64,000 nt of DNA, taken from positions 23,002,001 through 23,066,000 of the forward strand of contig OZ316892.1 in NCBI GenBank assembly GCA_973895155.1. The letters are read 5' to 3'. Made by a program: the position numbers and the translations under genes. The notes under the pieces are model-generated. The model was not told the DNA's origin. It saw only the letters and a program-made list of their open reading frames with translations, and made no database searches. This document shows, in pieces, positions 53,677 to 64,000 of this stretch. Position 1 is the stretch's first letter, and each line of letters begins with the position of its first letter. The stretch is from Marsupella aquatica. Taxonomy: Eukaryota; Marchantiophyta.

Positions 53677-56600
53677 TAAAGCACCCCTGCTGCAAGCTAA
53701 ATTTAGTCAGGCTATGGAGTAGCGAAAGTCATCAGGCGATGGCAGAGAAGCACCCATCGCTCTCTCATCGGCAACGTGAATTTCAACCAATTGATTACGA
53801 GTACTCTGTAGGACTGCACATTTGACTGGGCTTACTTTCCCGCTCAAAAGTCTCGAACTTCTGGAGACTTTTCTTTTGTACTCACACGATAAATAAATAC
53901 TCCTCTTCGTGGATTGGGTCCTTTGGGCGCTTCAGAGTACCGAATCTGATAAGACACCGGAAGTTGCTCAGTTGCTCTATTTTATTTGCCTCCATTGATG
54001 ATTTTCTCTGCTCCAAGCTTGTCTTGGAGTCAATGAATCATTCAGTTTCCACATGTCGATATGCTACTGCTGCCAACTCTGAGTTCCAGTTGCTATCATT
54101 GGACTGCTAGCCTTTTAATAATTGGCTCTGCTTTATCTCCACTTAGAAGAGCCCCAAACAAGAAAGCTATTATAATTGGGTGTAAACTCACACTCTAACT
54201 AAAAGACAAAAAATCAGGTCCAACCCATTCAGTACAACAATATCTGATTATCAGGCACTACTGTAGGTTTTGGTTATTTGGGCCAATACAGTTTTGACTT
54301 TCTCTTGGATTCCTTGCTCTTTTTCCGAGATTGTAATTTAAGGTAAGATGAAGCTGATTTTTAGTGAGGAGAACAAATTTCCACTAAGGATTTGGGATGA
54401 GTTTCATTCGACTATGACTTATGTATCTGGAACCTATAGCTTGACTCACAGGTGTGAATGTGAGAGTGTAGCAACTGATGCCCAGCTAAATTGAAAGAAA
54501 ACTGGAATTAACGCCTTACTGGTCAAGTTCCACTCAATATGTAATCCCAACGCACGAGTCCTACAGGTTGAGGATTGGGAGAGTTGTAATTGAGGTCCTT
54601 CAGTCCTTCCTTAATTACCAACAAAAGTACTAAAGAAGTGTGACAATTGTTTACATTATTTGGTCAGCAAACCAATTCTCAAACAAGGAAGGCTTTTCAC
54701 TTTACTACTGAGTACTAGGGCTTTAGATCCTTTGCCTTTGCTGGAGAGTCTTGAGCCTTGTGACTCTTTGGTATTCCTGGATTTTCCCTTCTTTCCCCCC
54801 CTTAAGTATCCAAAGTAAATGTCTACGGGCATTGCACTGTCCAAAGTAAATGTTTCATGGGCCTTGCTCGGGTCTAAATGTTTAAACTGCAGCTGGATTT
54901 TGACAGGCAATAGGTGTCCTACTCTTGGATGTCTGGATCCCTCCTTATCATTACACAAAGCAGCAACAAAGTTAGGCTATAATCACACAAAGGACACATT
55001 CTCTAGAAGTGACACACCCAATTACATACCATCCCGTCAATAATCCAAAAACATGCTTACCACAATTGAGACCCCACTCTATGATCAAAAGATGTACCAG
55101 CTGCCCTTCCCATTGACCATTGTTTTGACCATGGAAGAGACCTCCATGAAGTGTCAGTCTTTGATATTAAAAAGCCAATTGTCTCAATCAGCAACAATTT
55201 ATGAAAAGCATTGTGCAAATAGTTCAGAGGAATTTTGAAGACCTTCAACTGTCAAGCCAGAAGAATGGGTAAAAAGCCACACAAACATAAAATCTAGGAA
55301 GGTCCATCAACAAAACCAAAGTGGAGCCAAATTAAAGCCCACACCCCAACAAAAGGAAGTCCCCAACAGAAGGCAGCATTTGGCTGCCAGGAGAATCCGA
55401 ACTACCACTGGACGGCCTGACTGTGGGTTTGAGAGTCTCCTTTCCATGATGTTTGTTGGGTGGGATCCAACCTGTTACCCATGTGTTCTATTAAGTAATA
55501 CTGGCTTTAAAAGATGTCTGAGGCACATGTGAACTGTTTTCACCAAAGCAAATTGGAGGGTCACATCTTGTTCTAAACATAGACTCCATACACCAAAGAT
55601 CTTTCTAAATGAACTTCAATAAATACAAATCCCTTGAATGAAGGAGCCAAAGCTAGAAAAGTTCATACTACCTCTTGCAGGAGAGATACAGTTAGTTACT
55701 AGACCTCCTCAAGAGACTTTCTGTCCCAAAGGACCAAAACTTTCAAGGTCTTTTGGTTTACTGCATAGAACCATCTCCTTGTGAGATCCTCTACCACATT
55801 GTTGGGCTTGCCATGTAGCCACCTATTACCGTGGTTGGTCCCTGTGTAACAACATGGCAAAGCGTAATTGTGCACTGAGGTTCATGATGGCATTGAAGCA
55901 CGCAAACGCCATAGCCCCCTGACCTTCCTCCTTGTTTGAGTATTGTGTGCACATTGTATACACTGTACAAGGAAATTTGAAATTTAAATGTGCCTGCCCT
56001 TTTTGAAACCCATTGGGAACCAGCAGATTCAGTGTGTTTTCATTCATTGACATTTTCTTGTGCTTCCTGCTGAAGATAGCAACGACTACTCTTGACAATG
56101 TGCCAACTGCAAGGCACATCCAGATAATATCATCGGGGCAATTCAAGTTTATGTTTGAAACTTCTCCTTCGATTTCCTCTGGCATAGTAAGTTTCCTTCC
56201 CGGGTTCCTTATAAGGGTTGTAGGCTATAGGCAAAAAAGCTACTCTCCACAACGATGCACTGTGTTGTAGCAGGCCCAAATGGACAAAAGCATGTATTGT
56301 TCACATACATGGTCGACAATGTATTCAAGCTCACACTTAGACAACCTTATCATGCCCCAACCTTGGAACAATGCTTGGTCCAAAGCCAGCCCATATGGCC
56401 CAAACCATACCATGTACAGCACAAAAGCACGAGTGTCAGGTATATATACATGGCACACAACACATTCAGGGTTCACATCAACAAGAAATATTGCTATCAA
56501 GCCTTCAAGAGGCCAGAAACAACCAAAATGGATAACTATATGATTGGATGATATACGACGTGCACATTGTATTCATTTGGACACGCAGTTGGACACCCAA

Positions 56601-59600
56601 TTGTGGTAGAACATCCGAGGTCCTCCAAACAAGTTCTTGTGTTATAGGAACTGAAAATTGCACTATAAGGACTTCTGACATAATGTCCTCAGAGGGAGGG
56701 CCACAGGTCCATTGAGAAAGGATTGAAACTTTTTGATCTATCCCAAGAGAAAGTCTCTCCAAGAGGTCCACTAAGAATGTCTCTCCCTCTGGTGATTTGA
56801 ACTTCTAGACAAAATAAACATTCCACATCTAGATTTACTTGGGCCCACTATTTTCCATATAGGATTGTTAGACACCATACTTGAATAGGCCTGAAAGTTC
56901 TTATCCTTTGATTTCTCGGAAAAATTCAAACCAAAGCAAGGCTGCAAGCATCACTCAAACCAAGAGGGCAGGCGCCAAAGCCCCCACTTTAATTGAGGGA
57001 TAGAAAAACCTAATTAATTATATAAGTCATGCAAGCCGGACTACCCAAAGGAGCCCCCAACTAGAACCTAGAAGGATCCTCTGGAATTAACAAGGGTAAC
57101 TACAAGTCCTGATAACCCCCGTGGCTGGGCCAGATGTGAAATCCATCTCTATTATGACTCCAAATTGTGGTATATATCTCCTATAGCTAACTATGTCATG
57201 CCTGCCCTTGCTCTTGTGTCCCTCCAAAGCACAGTGGTTACTGTACCAATCCTCATGGGGCAGGGGCCAGCTCCTATGAGCATTCCAATTCAAATTGGAC
57301 AGTCAACTACTTGCACAATGCTGAGTTTTGTGGGTAAGGTGCATTGGGATAGGTTTCATAGCTTTTGGCTCAAGTGGCTTTCATCAAGGGTGTTTATTGT
57401 TAAGGGCCTGGGCCATGTACCTGGCAATCTAGACAGCCGCCTAAGGCTTGAGCACTTCATGGGTCTCACAATGGGATGGTTGCACTTGTCTGTCCTTCTT
57501 TGGGGACATACAAATTTTCAATATAGATTTCAGGTGGCTCTGAGTCTATCTCAAGATAACCCATTCCAGCAAACGCCTGAGAAACTAAAGTAGGAGGCAC
57601 TGTTTCTTTCTGTCCAGATAGTCACTAGCTGTGCACAATTCAGAGATGAGAACAAGGGAAATGGCTTCCTTTTGTGCATCAAAGTAGTTTGGGGATGAGT
57701 TTTTTAATCAAATCAAACAGAGAGCCTTAGATGGAGTTCAAGACGTGTTTGATTGGGAGCAACCCCGGCCAACTTCCATCATTGGGCCTGGACCTTACAG
57801 AGTTGAAAAAAGGTTTTCCATGTGCTAGACTGAGTGAAGTTTGCACTGCTGGTTGGCTCTCCCATTAGTGACTTTAGAAAGCACGGCTCAGTATTCTAGA
57901 CCCATCTGGAACATCTTCCAACATTGGTTACATGTCATCGCCATACCAATCTTTCCCCACCTACGGTACGGCTCGGTGGCGTTGCATGGTTCAGGAGTCG
58001 CACCTGAACTCATCCAGACCCTATTGGAAAACTTCCACCCATGGTCCTTTCTACTCCAATTCCAATTCCACCCAGTACCCCAAAACAATTGTTCCTTTGT
58101 AGTCTCATCTTGCAAGGTTATTTTGGTGTGGAAATCCAAGAATTCCTGAAAGCCCACATGTTTGGGCAATCAGATCCTCTTGCTCAGTTCCTCTCCTTGA
58201 ATCCACTGTTGGTCCAGGTTTTTCAAATCAGACTCAGTTCCTCTGCTTGAATCCACTATTGGTCCAGGTTTTTCAAATCAGAGATGGACTCAAGCACTGG
58301 TTCCCCAAGTATCTCCTTAAAGCTACCTGACTTCGTTCAGGAATACAATTGTTCCTTTCATGCAAGAGAAAACATTGGAAAATACACTAGGAAGTGAGGC
58401 ACCTTTCAAAATGGATTTGAAGGTGATCACTTTTCTCCCTCCAACCACGCAGGAGCCCCCATAGTGTAGGGGACCATTGGACTATAATGTCTGGACAAAG
58501 CAAGCAACATAGATAGGGACAAAGATTCAGGCAAGACTTCCATCTCTCCCTTTGAGACTTGGATTTCAGGCCCCCAAGCTCTTGTAAAGCCAAATGCAAC
58601 AATTTCTGCTCATTACACAATCTAAATTAGGGTTTAAGGTTTAAGAGGGAAATAAACAATATGTCATTATGTCTTGTAAAGCCACCTTAAGTTGAATTGT
58701 GGATGCACCTTGACCAGAGTTGCAAGACAAGGTTAGATATCTCACGTCTTGGCTGACTGCATTTAAGGCACTACAATAGCTTCCTCCAACAACAACCTAG
58801 AGGGGCATGACAATTCTATTTCATGAGCTCTTTGGCTTTTTGGTGTTTATCCATCACCACAGCCAAGCACAATCGGCACTCTTTGTATATCGAATGACCT
58901 CCAGCTATCCACCAATGACATTTGCAATGGATTGGTGGATAGGTTTCCACGCTGGTCAGGGGTTGAATTGTGCAGCAAAACATGATTGTAAACTCTTGCC
59001 ATGCCCTCTTCAAAGACCAATTTGCTATGAGATAGCTCTAAGGCAGTAATCCAAATCATTAGTAAGTGATATCCCCTCCTTTGATAATTATGTCATTAGT
59101 CTTGTACATTGTTTCTGCTTGGAGCAACACCCAGTTAAGCAAGTGGTGTTGAGGACAAACCATCACACGTTAGCCGATTAGATCCCTTCTACACGGTTTG
59201 AAGGCCTCAGACCTCTTGTCTAGTTATTTTTAGTACTCTATTGTTAACAAGTTTTCAAGCCATTGACATTCTGGTTGATAATAGAGTCATATTGAGAATT
59301 CTTATCAACTAGTCCAAATGCCGGTGCATATGCACACTGACCCAAACTCCCCTTGCCCAACAATGTCCAAATATGCAAAAAATCTATTACCATAGAAATT
59401 ATGACCTGTAGCTTTGCTCTCTGGAGTAGGTACGGTGCACAATAGACTTTAATTGCAAATTAGGCTAGGCATATCACAACCCAAGTCTCACTATAGATGC
59501 TATCAATGTGGTAGAAACTTGGAATGTTCAAGGAGCAATCATGACAATGCTCCACTTTGATGCGGGTTCATGCTGGACTTAGTTACAACTGTTTACTTAG

Positions 59601-62136
59601 GTACATAGTGTCTCTTGCATTAACAAAGACCATACGTTGAGCTAGTGGCGCACACAAGGGACTTAGACTAGCATTGGGAGCTGGTTGAGTCATGGGAAGG
59701 TCTGAGCTCAAGGCAGACCGTCCTGAAGCACCATGTCGGCCCAATCACAACCGGCTAAGGCCAATAATTTATAGTTAGAAACAATGATCTCTTTAACGAG
59801 AAGTCCGTCGGAAGACTTATTGGGTGTGTTGAAAAGCTCTCAAGGAGGACTACATCCTCCTGATCTTAGCTGGGTGTAGGGGGGACTTTGGTCCTCATGA
59901 TTTTCAAAGGCTGTCTCATCCGCTTGCGGATCGTGCCCAATTAAATGCAGCCAAACCGTGTTCAGTTTCCCACGGGAGCCTATGTTGGGGAGGAAATGCA
60001 GTGTAGGCATGGGCGTTGAGGTCCAAGTGCATCTTGTTCTTGGACTCTTGGTTGAGTTAGAGCCTTGGAGTTGGTTGCCAAAGTCAGGGTTGAGTTAGGT
60101 TGTTGAGCGAAGGTTGTGTTAAGAAGCGAGTGCGGCTTACTATGGGAGTTGTTGTTGGCATTGATAGAGGCACCAAGTTGCTTGCTCGTGGAGATCCGTG
60201 GCATCCCGAGTATGTAGTGGTGCCCTGTGCAACAGAGGTAAACCTGACGTCAACTACATCAGAAATTACTGTATTTTGGGGATTACTACAAAGTTCTGGT
60301 ATTGGATTTGGGACGACCTACCATCCAAGGGGCCTGATCAAGTCCTCAATCCATCTTTGTGGTCAATCCAGTCCAGAAGATGCTAGAGGGGGCCGGCTAA
60401 GTCCTTTCCTGTTCAAAAAGTTAAACCTCATTCTACAAAGTAATCGCTCTGAATGCCAAAACTACTCAAGGCATCATTCACTAAAGTGAGGTGTCCTTCC
60501 CTCGGTCCTTCCCCAAACTAGTAGTTGCTCATGCACACCTACTTGGGGTGTCCTTTCATTCGCAAGCTCATGATCTCACAATAATCTCAAACTTTGTCTG
60601 GTAATAGTGTGAACATCAAAGGACATGTTGGAAAGATTTGAGCTTTACCAAAGATCCAAAAGTTGTCCAAATAAATGCACATGTTTGCCAGAATGTCAAG
60701 CAATGCACAAGTTTGCCACAAACCAACATCTTATAGTTGGTTGGGCCCCTGAAAAACTAGTCGGGGACTGCTTTTCAAAAGTGAAGTGTCATCCCCAAAG
60801 CAACCGGTATTGTCAATTTTGGGTGGAAAGTGAGACAGTCTGTTACACAGTCCATGCGGTTGGGCAAACAATCCCCTTGGATCATTTGGGGTTAATTTTC
60901 CTATACTTCATGAAACAACTGGTAAGATCATGGACCTTTGACAATGATTACGACACTTAGAGAGGAGAATAGATTTGGTTGTGAACCTTGCAAGGGCGGC
61001 TCATGTACCATTCTGGCATAAGAGGATGCAATTGTGCCTTGGCAATATTCCCCGACTGCTCTTGGGGATGGGGTTTTGCAATATAGTGATTTTGTGTATT
61101 GAAGGTTTTTGACCAAACCCGCCATGGAGATGCTTTCAGTTCATGATTGTAAAGTGCTACCAACCGTTGTCCCTCCTTCCCATTTTATGCTCTTCAATGG
61201 CCTCTGCGTCTGTACCAGTCCTTTGTGGTGGTGTTGTGTTTCATATTATATCACTCCCCCACTTGTTAATCCTTTGTTGCTCTGCTTCCCATTGGCAAAT
61301 GTTGGAAACATGTTGAACTCAATGCTCTTTATCCTGCTAAAACAATTTGGCTCGTACAGACGTTGTGTTAATTCTCTACTCTTCCATTTTAATTTGTTTG
61401 TAGGCTCCTTGGGCTATTGAATTGGCTTTGCTTGCCCTGCTTTACCCAGGTCCCACTAAGGTATTGGTGGAAAGGGAAGGAGGGACCATGGTGACTGCTG
61501 GCAATCCTGGGTGTTGGCTACTATTTTCCATCCACACTTAGAGTATCTCCAGGAGCGCCTGCTGCCCACTACAGATTGGTTTTGGCCAATTTTTTCTAGG
61601 CCTGGTTTTGCGCACATCCATTTGAAATTCACCAAAAGTCCCACTCATTTCACCTTGAGATTTTGCCAGTTCAGTTGCAGAACATTCAGATAGGGGATTT
61701 CTTGCATGTTCTCTTGTTAACTTTCTGTGTCTGGCCAGTGACTTGTCAAGATAGAGAAGCATGCTGGCTGATGGGAGAGAATTGTGGGACTTCTGCCAAG
61801 CCACCAAATGTGGCGGCTGCCTACACCCATTTGCACAGTCTATTTGCTTTTCGTTTATGAATACTGGCAATAGCGGGGATGATTGCTGGAAACCTGGCCT
61901 CCCAACTTAGATATGGAGGTTACAGCCCAAAAGGGCACAAGGCTGGAGTGGGCATCCATCTCAATGCCTGAATTCGAAAAAGAGTGCTGACATGGTTAGG
62001 AAGAAAAGTGGCAAGTTGGTACACGAGCGAAGAAAAGGTTGATTGATACATACACTAGACTAGGGGCAATAATACAATCAATTTGACCACTTTAAAACCC
62101 CCCTCTTAACAAAAAGCAAATCGCCGCACTGTGGGG
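53677..62136. other. Gene desert, decayed intergenic DNA
   Basis: Over 8 kb without a conserved coding segment. The longest open frames (57165-57593 and 60100-60489, + strand) have no recognisable motif. The only clear structure is a 50-bp tandem duplication at 58183-58282. The passage from 59640 to 60100 is more GC-rich and could be a repeat-element end, but I cannot prove it. I found no tRNA or rRNA. Confidence 0.5.
58183..58282 (+). repeat. 50-bp tandem duplication
   Basis: Two adjacent copies (58183-58232 and 58233-58282), each starting CTCAGTTCCTCT and ending TTTTTCAAATCAGA, differ at two positions. This is a local duplication in intergenic DNA. Confidence 0.88.
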
Positions 62137-63351
62137 TCATGCCTTCAGGAGACGTTTACATGCCAGTGCACCTGAATTACATCCTGTCCACTTTTCTCTT
62201 GTCCTCCAACCAGGTTGCATCCTGTCTGTGGTACCGCCAGGAACTGGGGCGTAGAGCCAAGCGGACAGCCGTCCGGGTGAGGCCAGGCGAGACGTTGGGA
62301 ACATGGACGGACCGGTCTGCGGAGGGAACACGAAGCGGACAGAATCCACGGGAGGACTTGAGATCTCCCGTTAGATATTCAATCGAAGGGCGCGAGATGC
62401 TTTCGATGCCTCGCATCTGTTCCAGCGAACGCGACAAAGAGGAGATCCCGAGGTCCGTTGACGAGTTCGCGCAGAGAACTGATGGACTAGCGCCGCAATT
62501 GTGCCATCTAGGGGCAAGTCGCGTTACCCTTGGGGCCATGAGGCGCAATGAATCAAATGATGGAAGGCGAGGAACACAACAGGGCGAGTTGAACGACTAT
62601 TTTAACCGCGGTTAGGGGCACGAGCGGTCGAGTTGGAGGTCGAGTTGGAACCGGGGGCTTGGGCGGGGGGCGGGGTGGGGGAAATGGCAGGGAGGAGGCG
62701 GTCGCCGGCAGGGGGAGTGCCGTCCGATGCGGGGGATCGACGGAGGGAGGGGGGCGAGGGGATGCAGCGAGGGTGCTGTGCTTCGCACAAGCGGATTGAG
62801 TGGCGGGCGGACATGGCGATTGATCGACGAGCGAGGGAGCGATCGATGCAGTGGGGGAATGGTGGCAGAGTTAGGTTTCGAGTTCGAGAGAGCGGATTGC
62901 GAGAGAGAGAGCTCACTCTGGTCGTGGAGGGATGGAGGGGGAGGACGACAGTGTGAAACTCAACTGCGTACATTATTAGCTCTCCGGCGCAGTGGGTCTT
63001 CTCTTTCCCCCGCTCTCGAGCCCATCAATCAATTTTGGACGACGAGATCTCCTCTCGGGTGCAGCTGGCCTCTCTTCTCCCTTCTCTCCCTTTTGCGCCG
63101 CTCTGATTCGGCACACGCCCCTCTCTCTCACTTCTCTTCTCTTCTCGTCTCGTGTCGTCTCTCTCCTCGTCCTGTGGAGTCTGCTCAGAGCTCTGGAGCT
63201 CTCGGATTCGGTGAGAGGAAGGTAGTGCAGTGATCACCCTTGGAGAGGCGGAGCGGGAGATTTGCTGATGTCGAGCTCTCACGACTTCAATTGGTAGAGC
63301 TGGAGGGTCTGCCAATTGCCGCAATTGGACGAGGCTCGGCGAATTATAGCC
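62137..63351 (+). promoter_or_regulatory. GC-rich promoter and pyrimidine-rich 5' UTR of the PLATZ gene
   Basis: Composition switches at about 62200 from AT-rich to strongly GC-rich, with many CG dinucleotides and a G-rich core at 62630-62780. From about 63000 to 63180 the plus strand is dominated by CT runs, as in many plant 5' UTRs. Open frames here exist on both strands but have low complexity (RRREGGEG-like peptides) and no conserved motif. No TATA box was seen; transcription probably begins between about 62950 and 63250. Confidence 0.55.
62653..62681 (+). promoter_or_regulatory. G-quadruplex-type motif upstream of PLATZ
   Basis: Five G runs of 5, 3, 6, 4 and 5 bases are separated by loops of 1-3 bases, well above the usual threshold for a G-quadruplex. 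It lies on the coding strand about 700 bases before the ATG, in the presumed promoter. Confidence 0.6.
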
Positions 63352-63952
63352 ATGGTGAGTGAGCTGTGTCAATTTTTGGGAGGGCAATTGGTGTGAGATT
63401 AAGTGAGGTGAGGTAGATTTGGAGCCAATTTGACTCTGTGCGGTGAGGAATTGTGGAACTCGGTGCTTCTGTCGATGGAGGAATGTGAATTGTTCACCAT
63501 CGTACACTTTCGAGTCTGCTGAAGTTGTGGCCACTCCAAATTGAGTCCGCCAAGAAGTTCAGGGGGTGGGGAAGTGTGCTTCGGGAATGACTAGCTCTGA
63601 GCGAAGTGTTCTGGTTGTTCGGGGAACCGCATTTTGAGTTGAACTTTTCGAAATTGGCACGAAGGTTCCAATTATTGAGCAGAGTGATGTAATTGAGTCC
63701 AATTCAGCTCATCCGTGGACATCCCATTGAAAGGTGCTTGTGCAATTATGTGCCATGCAGGTAGGATACGCTCTATCAGCACTCCCTCAAAAACCAGCAT
63801 GGCTGGCGGCCTTGCTCAACGAGAAATTCTTCGTTGCATGTTGTAAGCATGCCGCTCTGAAGAAGAACGAGAGGAACATATTCTGCGTCGATTGCAGTGA
63901 CAGCATCTGTCAGCACTGCCATCCCACACATCGAACTCATCGCCTCCTGCAG
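63352..63952 (+). CDS. PLATZ transcription factor, first two coding exons (gene continues past window)
   Basis: PLATZ proteins are plant-specific zinc-dependent DNA-binding proteins that act in the nucleus, often as repressors binding A/T-rich DNA. Coding exon 1 is just the ATG (63352-63354), followed at once by a GTGAGT donor. Exon 2 (63761-63952) starts after ATGCAG and encodes 64 residues: VGYALSALPQKPAWLAALL, then FFVACCKHAALKKNERNIF, CVDCSDSICQHCHPTHRTH and RLLQ. The pattern C-x2-H, C-x2-C, C-x2-C(H), H-x-H is the first half of the PLATZ zinc-binding domain. Exon 2 ends at CAG/GTAGAA in phase 0. The remaining domain and C-terminus lie beyond 64000. The start is chosen because the frame fits and the Met is preceded by GCC (AGCCATGG, a good initiation context). 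Confidence 0.9.
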
Positions 63953-64000
63953 GTAGAATTTCGATCACTTTTCTGTTCTCAATTCGTAGATGGTTGGCAT

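Noticed and set aside
62602-62973. Open frames on both strands (62139-62615, 62602-62973, 62633-62956)
   Set aside because: Low-complexity GC-rich translation with no conserved motif; they reflect a GC-rich promoter region lacking stop codons.

Overview
This window is nuclear DNA from a land plant that makes swimming sperm: most likely a bryophyte, lycophyte or fern, less likely a cycad or Ginkgo. Two things point there. First, about half the window is an apparently intact axonemal (inner-arm type) dynein heavy chain gene; flowering plants and conifers lack this family. Second, the last gene is a PLATZ zinc-binding transcription factor, a plant gene family. Introns are short (mostly 75 to 650 bp) and nearly all GT-AG. 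I cannot name the species.

Layout: 1-895 is AT-rich promoter or leader sequence. 896-30316 (+) is the dynein heavy chain in 57 exons, reconstructed by joining conserved segments at splice sites with matching phases. The protein is about 4,140 residues, close to animal DNAH3/DNAH7/DNAH12. All motor landmarks are present in order (linker, AAA1-AAA4 nucleotide sites, coiled-coil stalk with microtubule-binding domain, AAA5-AAA6, C-terminal domain), and I see no frameshift or premature stop. Intron 53 carries an antisense tRNA-Trp(CCA) gene and two tandem duplications. 31.9-34.3 kb is a nested satellite/minisatellite array. 35300-39468 (+) is an 11-exon katanin-p60-like AAA ATPase of the KATNAL2 type (438 residues). 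39.7-62.1 kb is a gene desert with decayed repeats: a Tourist-like MITE (48334-48694), an inverted-repeat structure (44826-45499), LTR-like fragments (45.7-47.2 kb) and a roughly 70-bp minisatellite (50.9-51.9 kb). 62.1-63.35 kb turns GC-rich, then pyrimidine-rich, and leads into the PLATZ gene, of which only the first two coding exons (63352-63952) lie in the window.

How the genes relate: the dynein powers flagellar beating in sperm, and katanin-family ATPases sever or remodel microtubules, so two microtubule-related genes are same-strand neighbours about 5 kb apart. Whether that matters for regulation cannot be told from sequence. The PLATZ gene looks functionally unrelated. I found no clearly novel multi-gene system. 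The most unusual items are the tRNA gene nested antisense in the dynein intron, the two consecutive GC-AG introns, and the variable-unit satellite upstream of the katanin-like gene.
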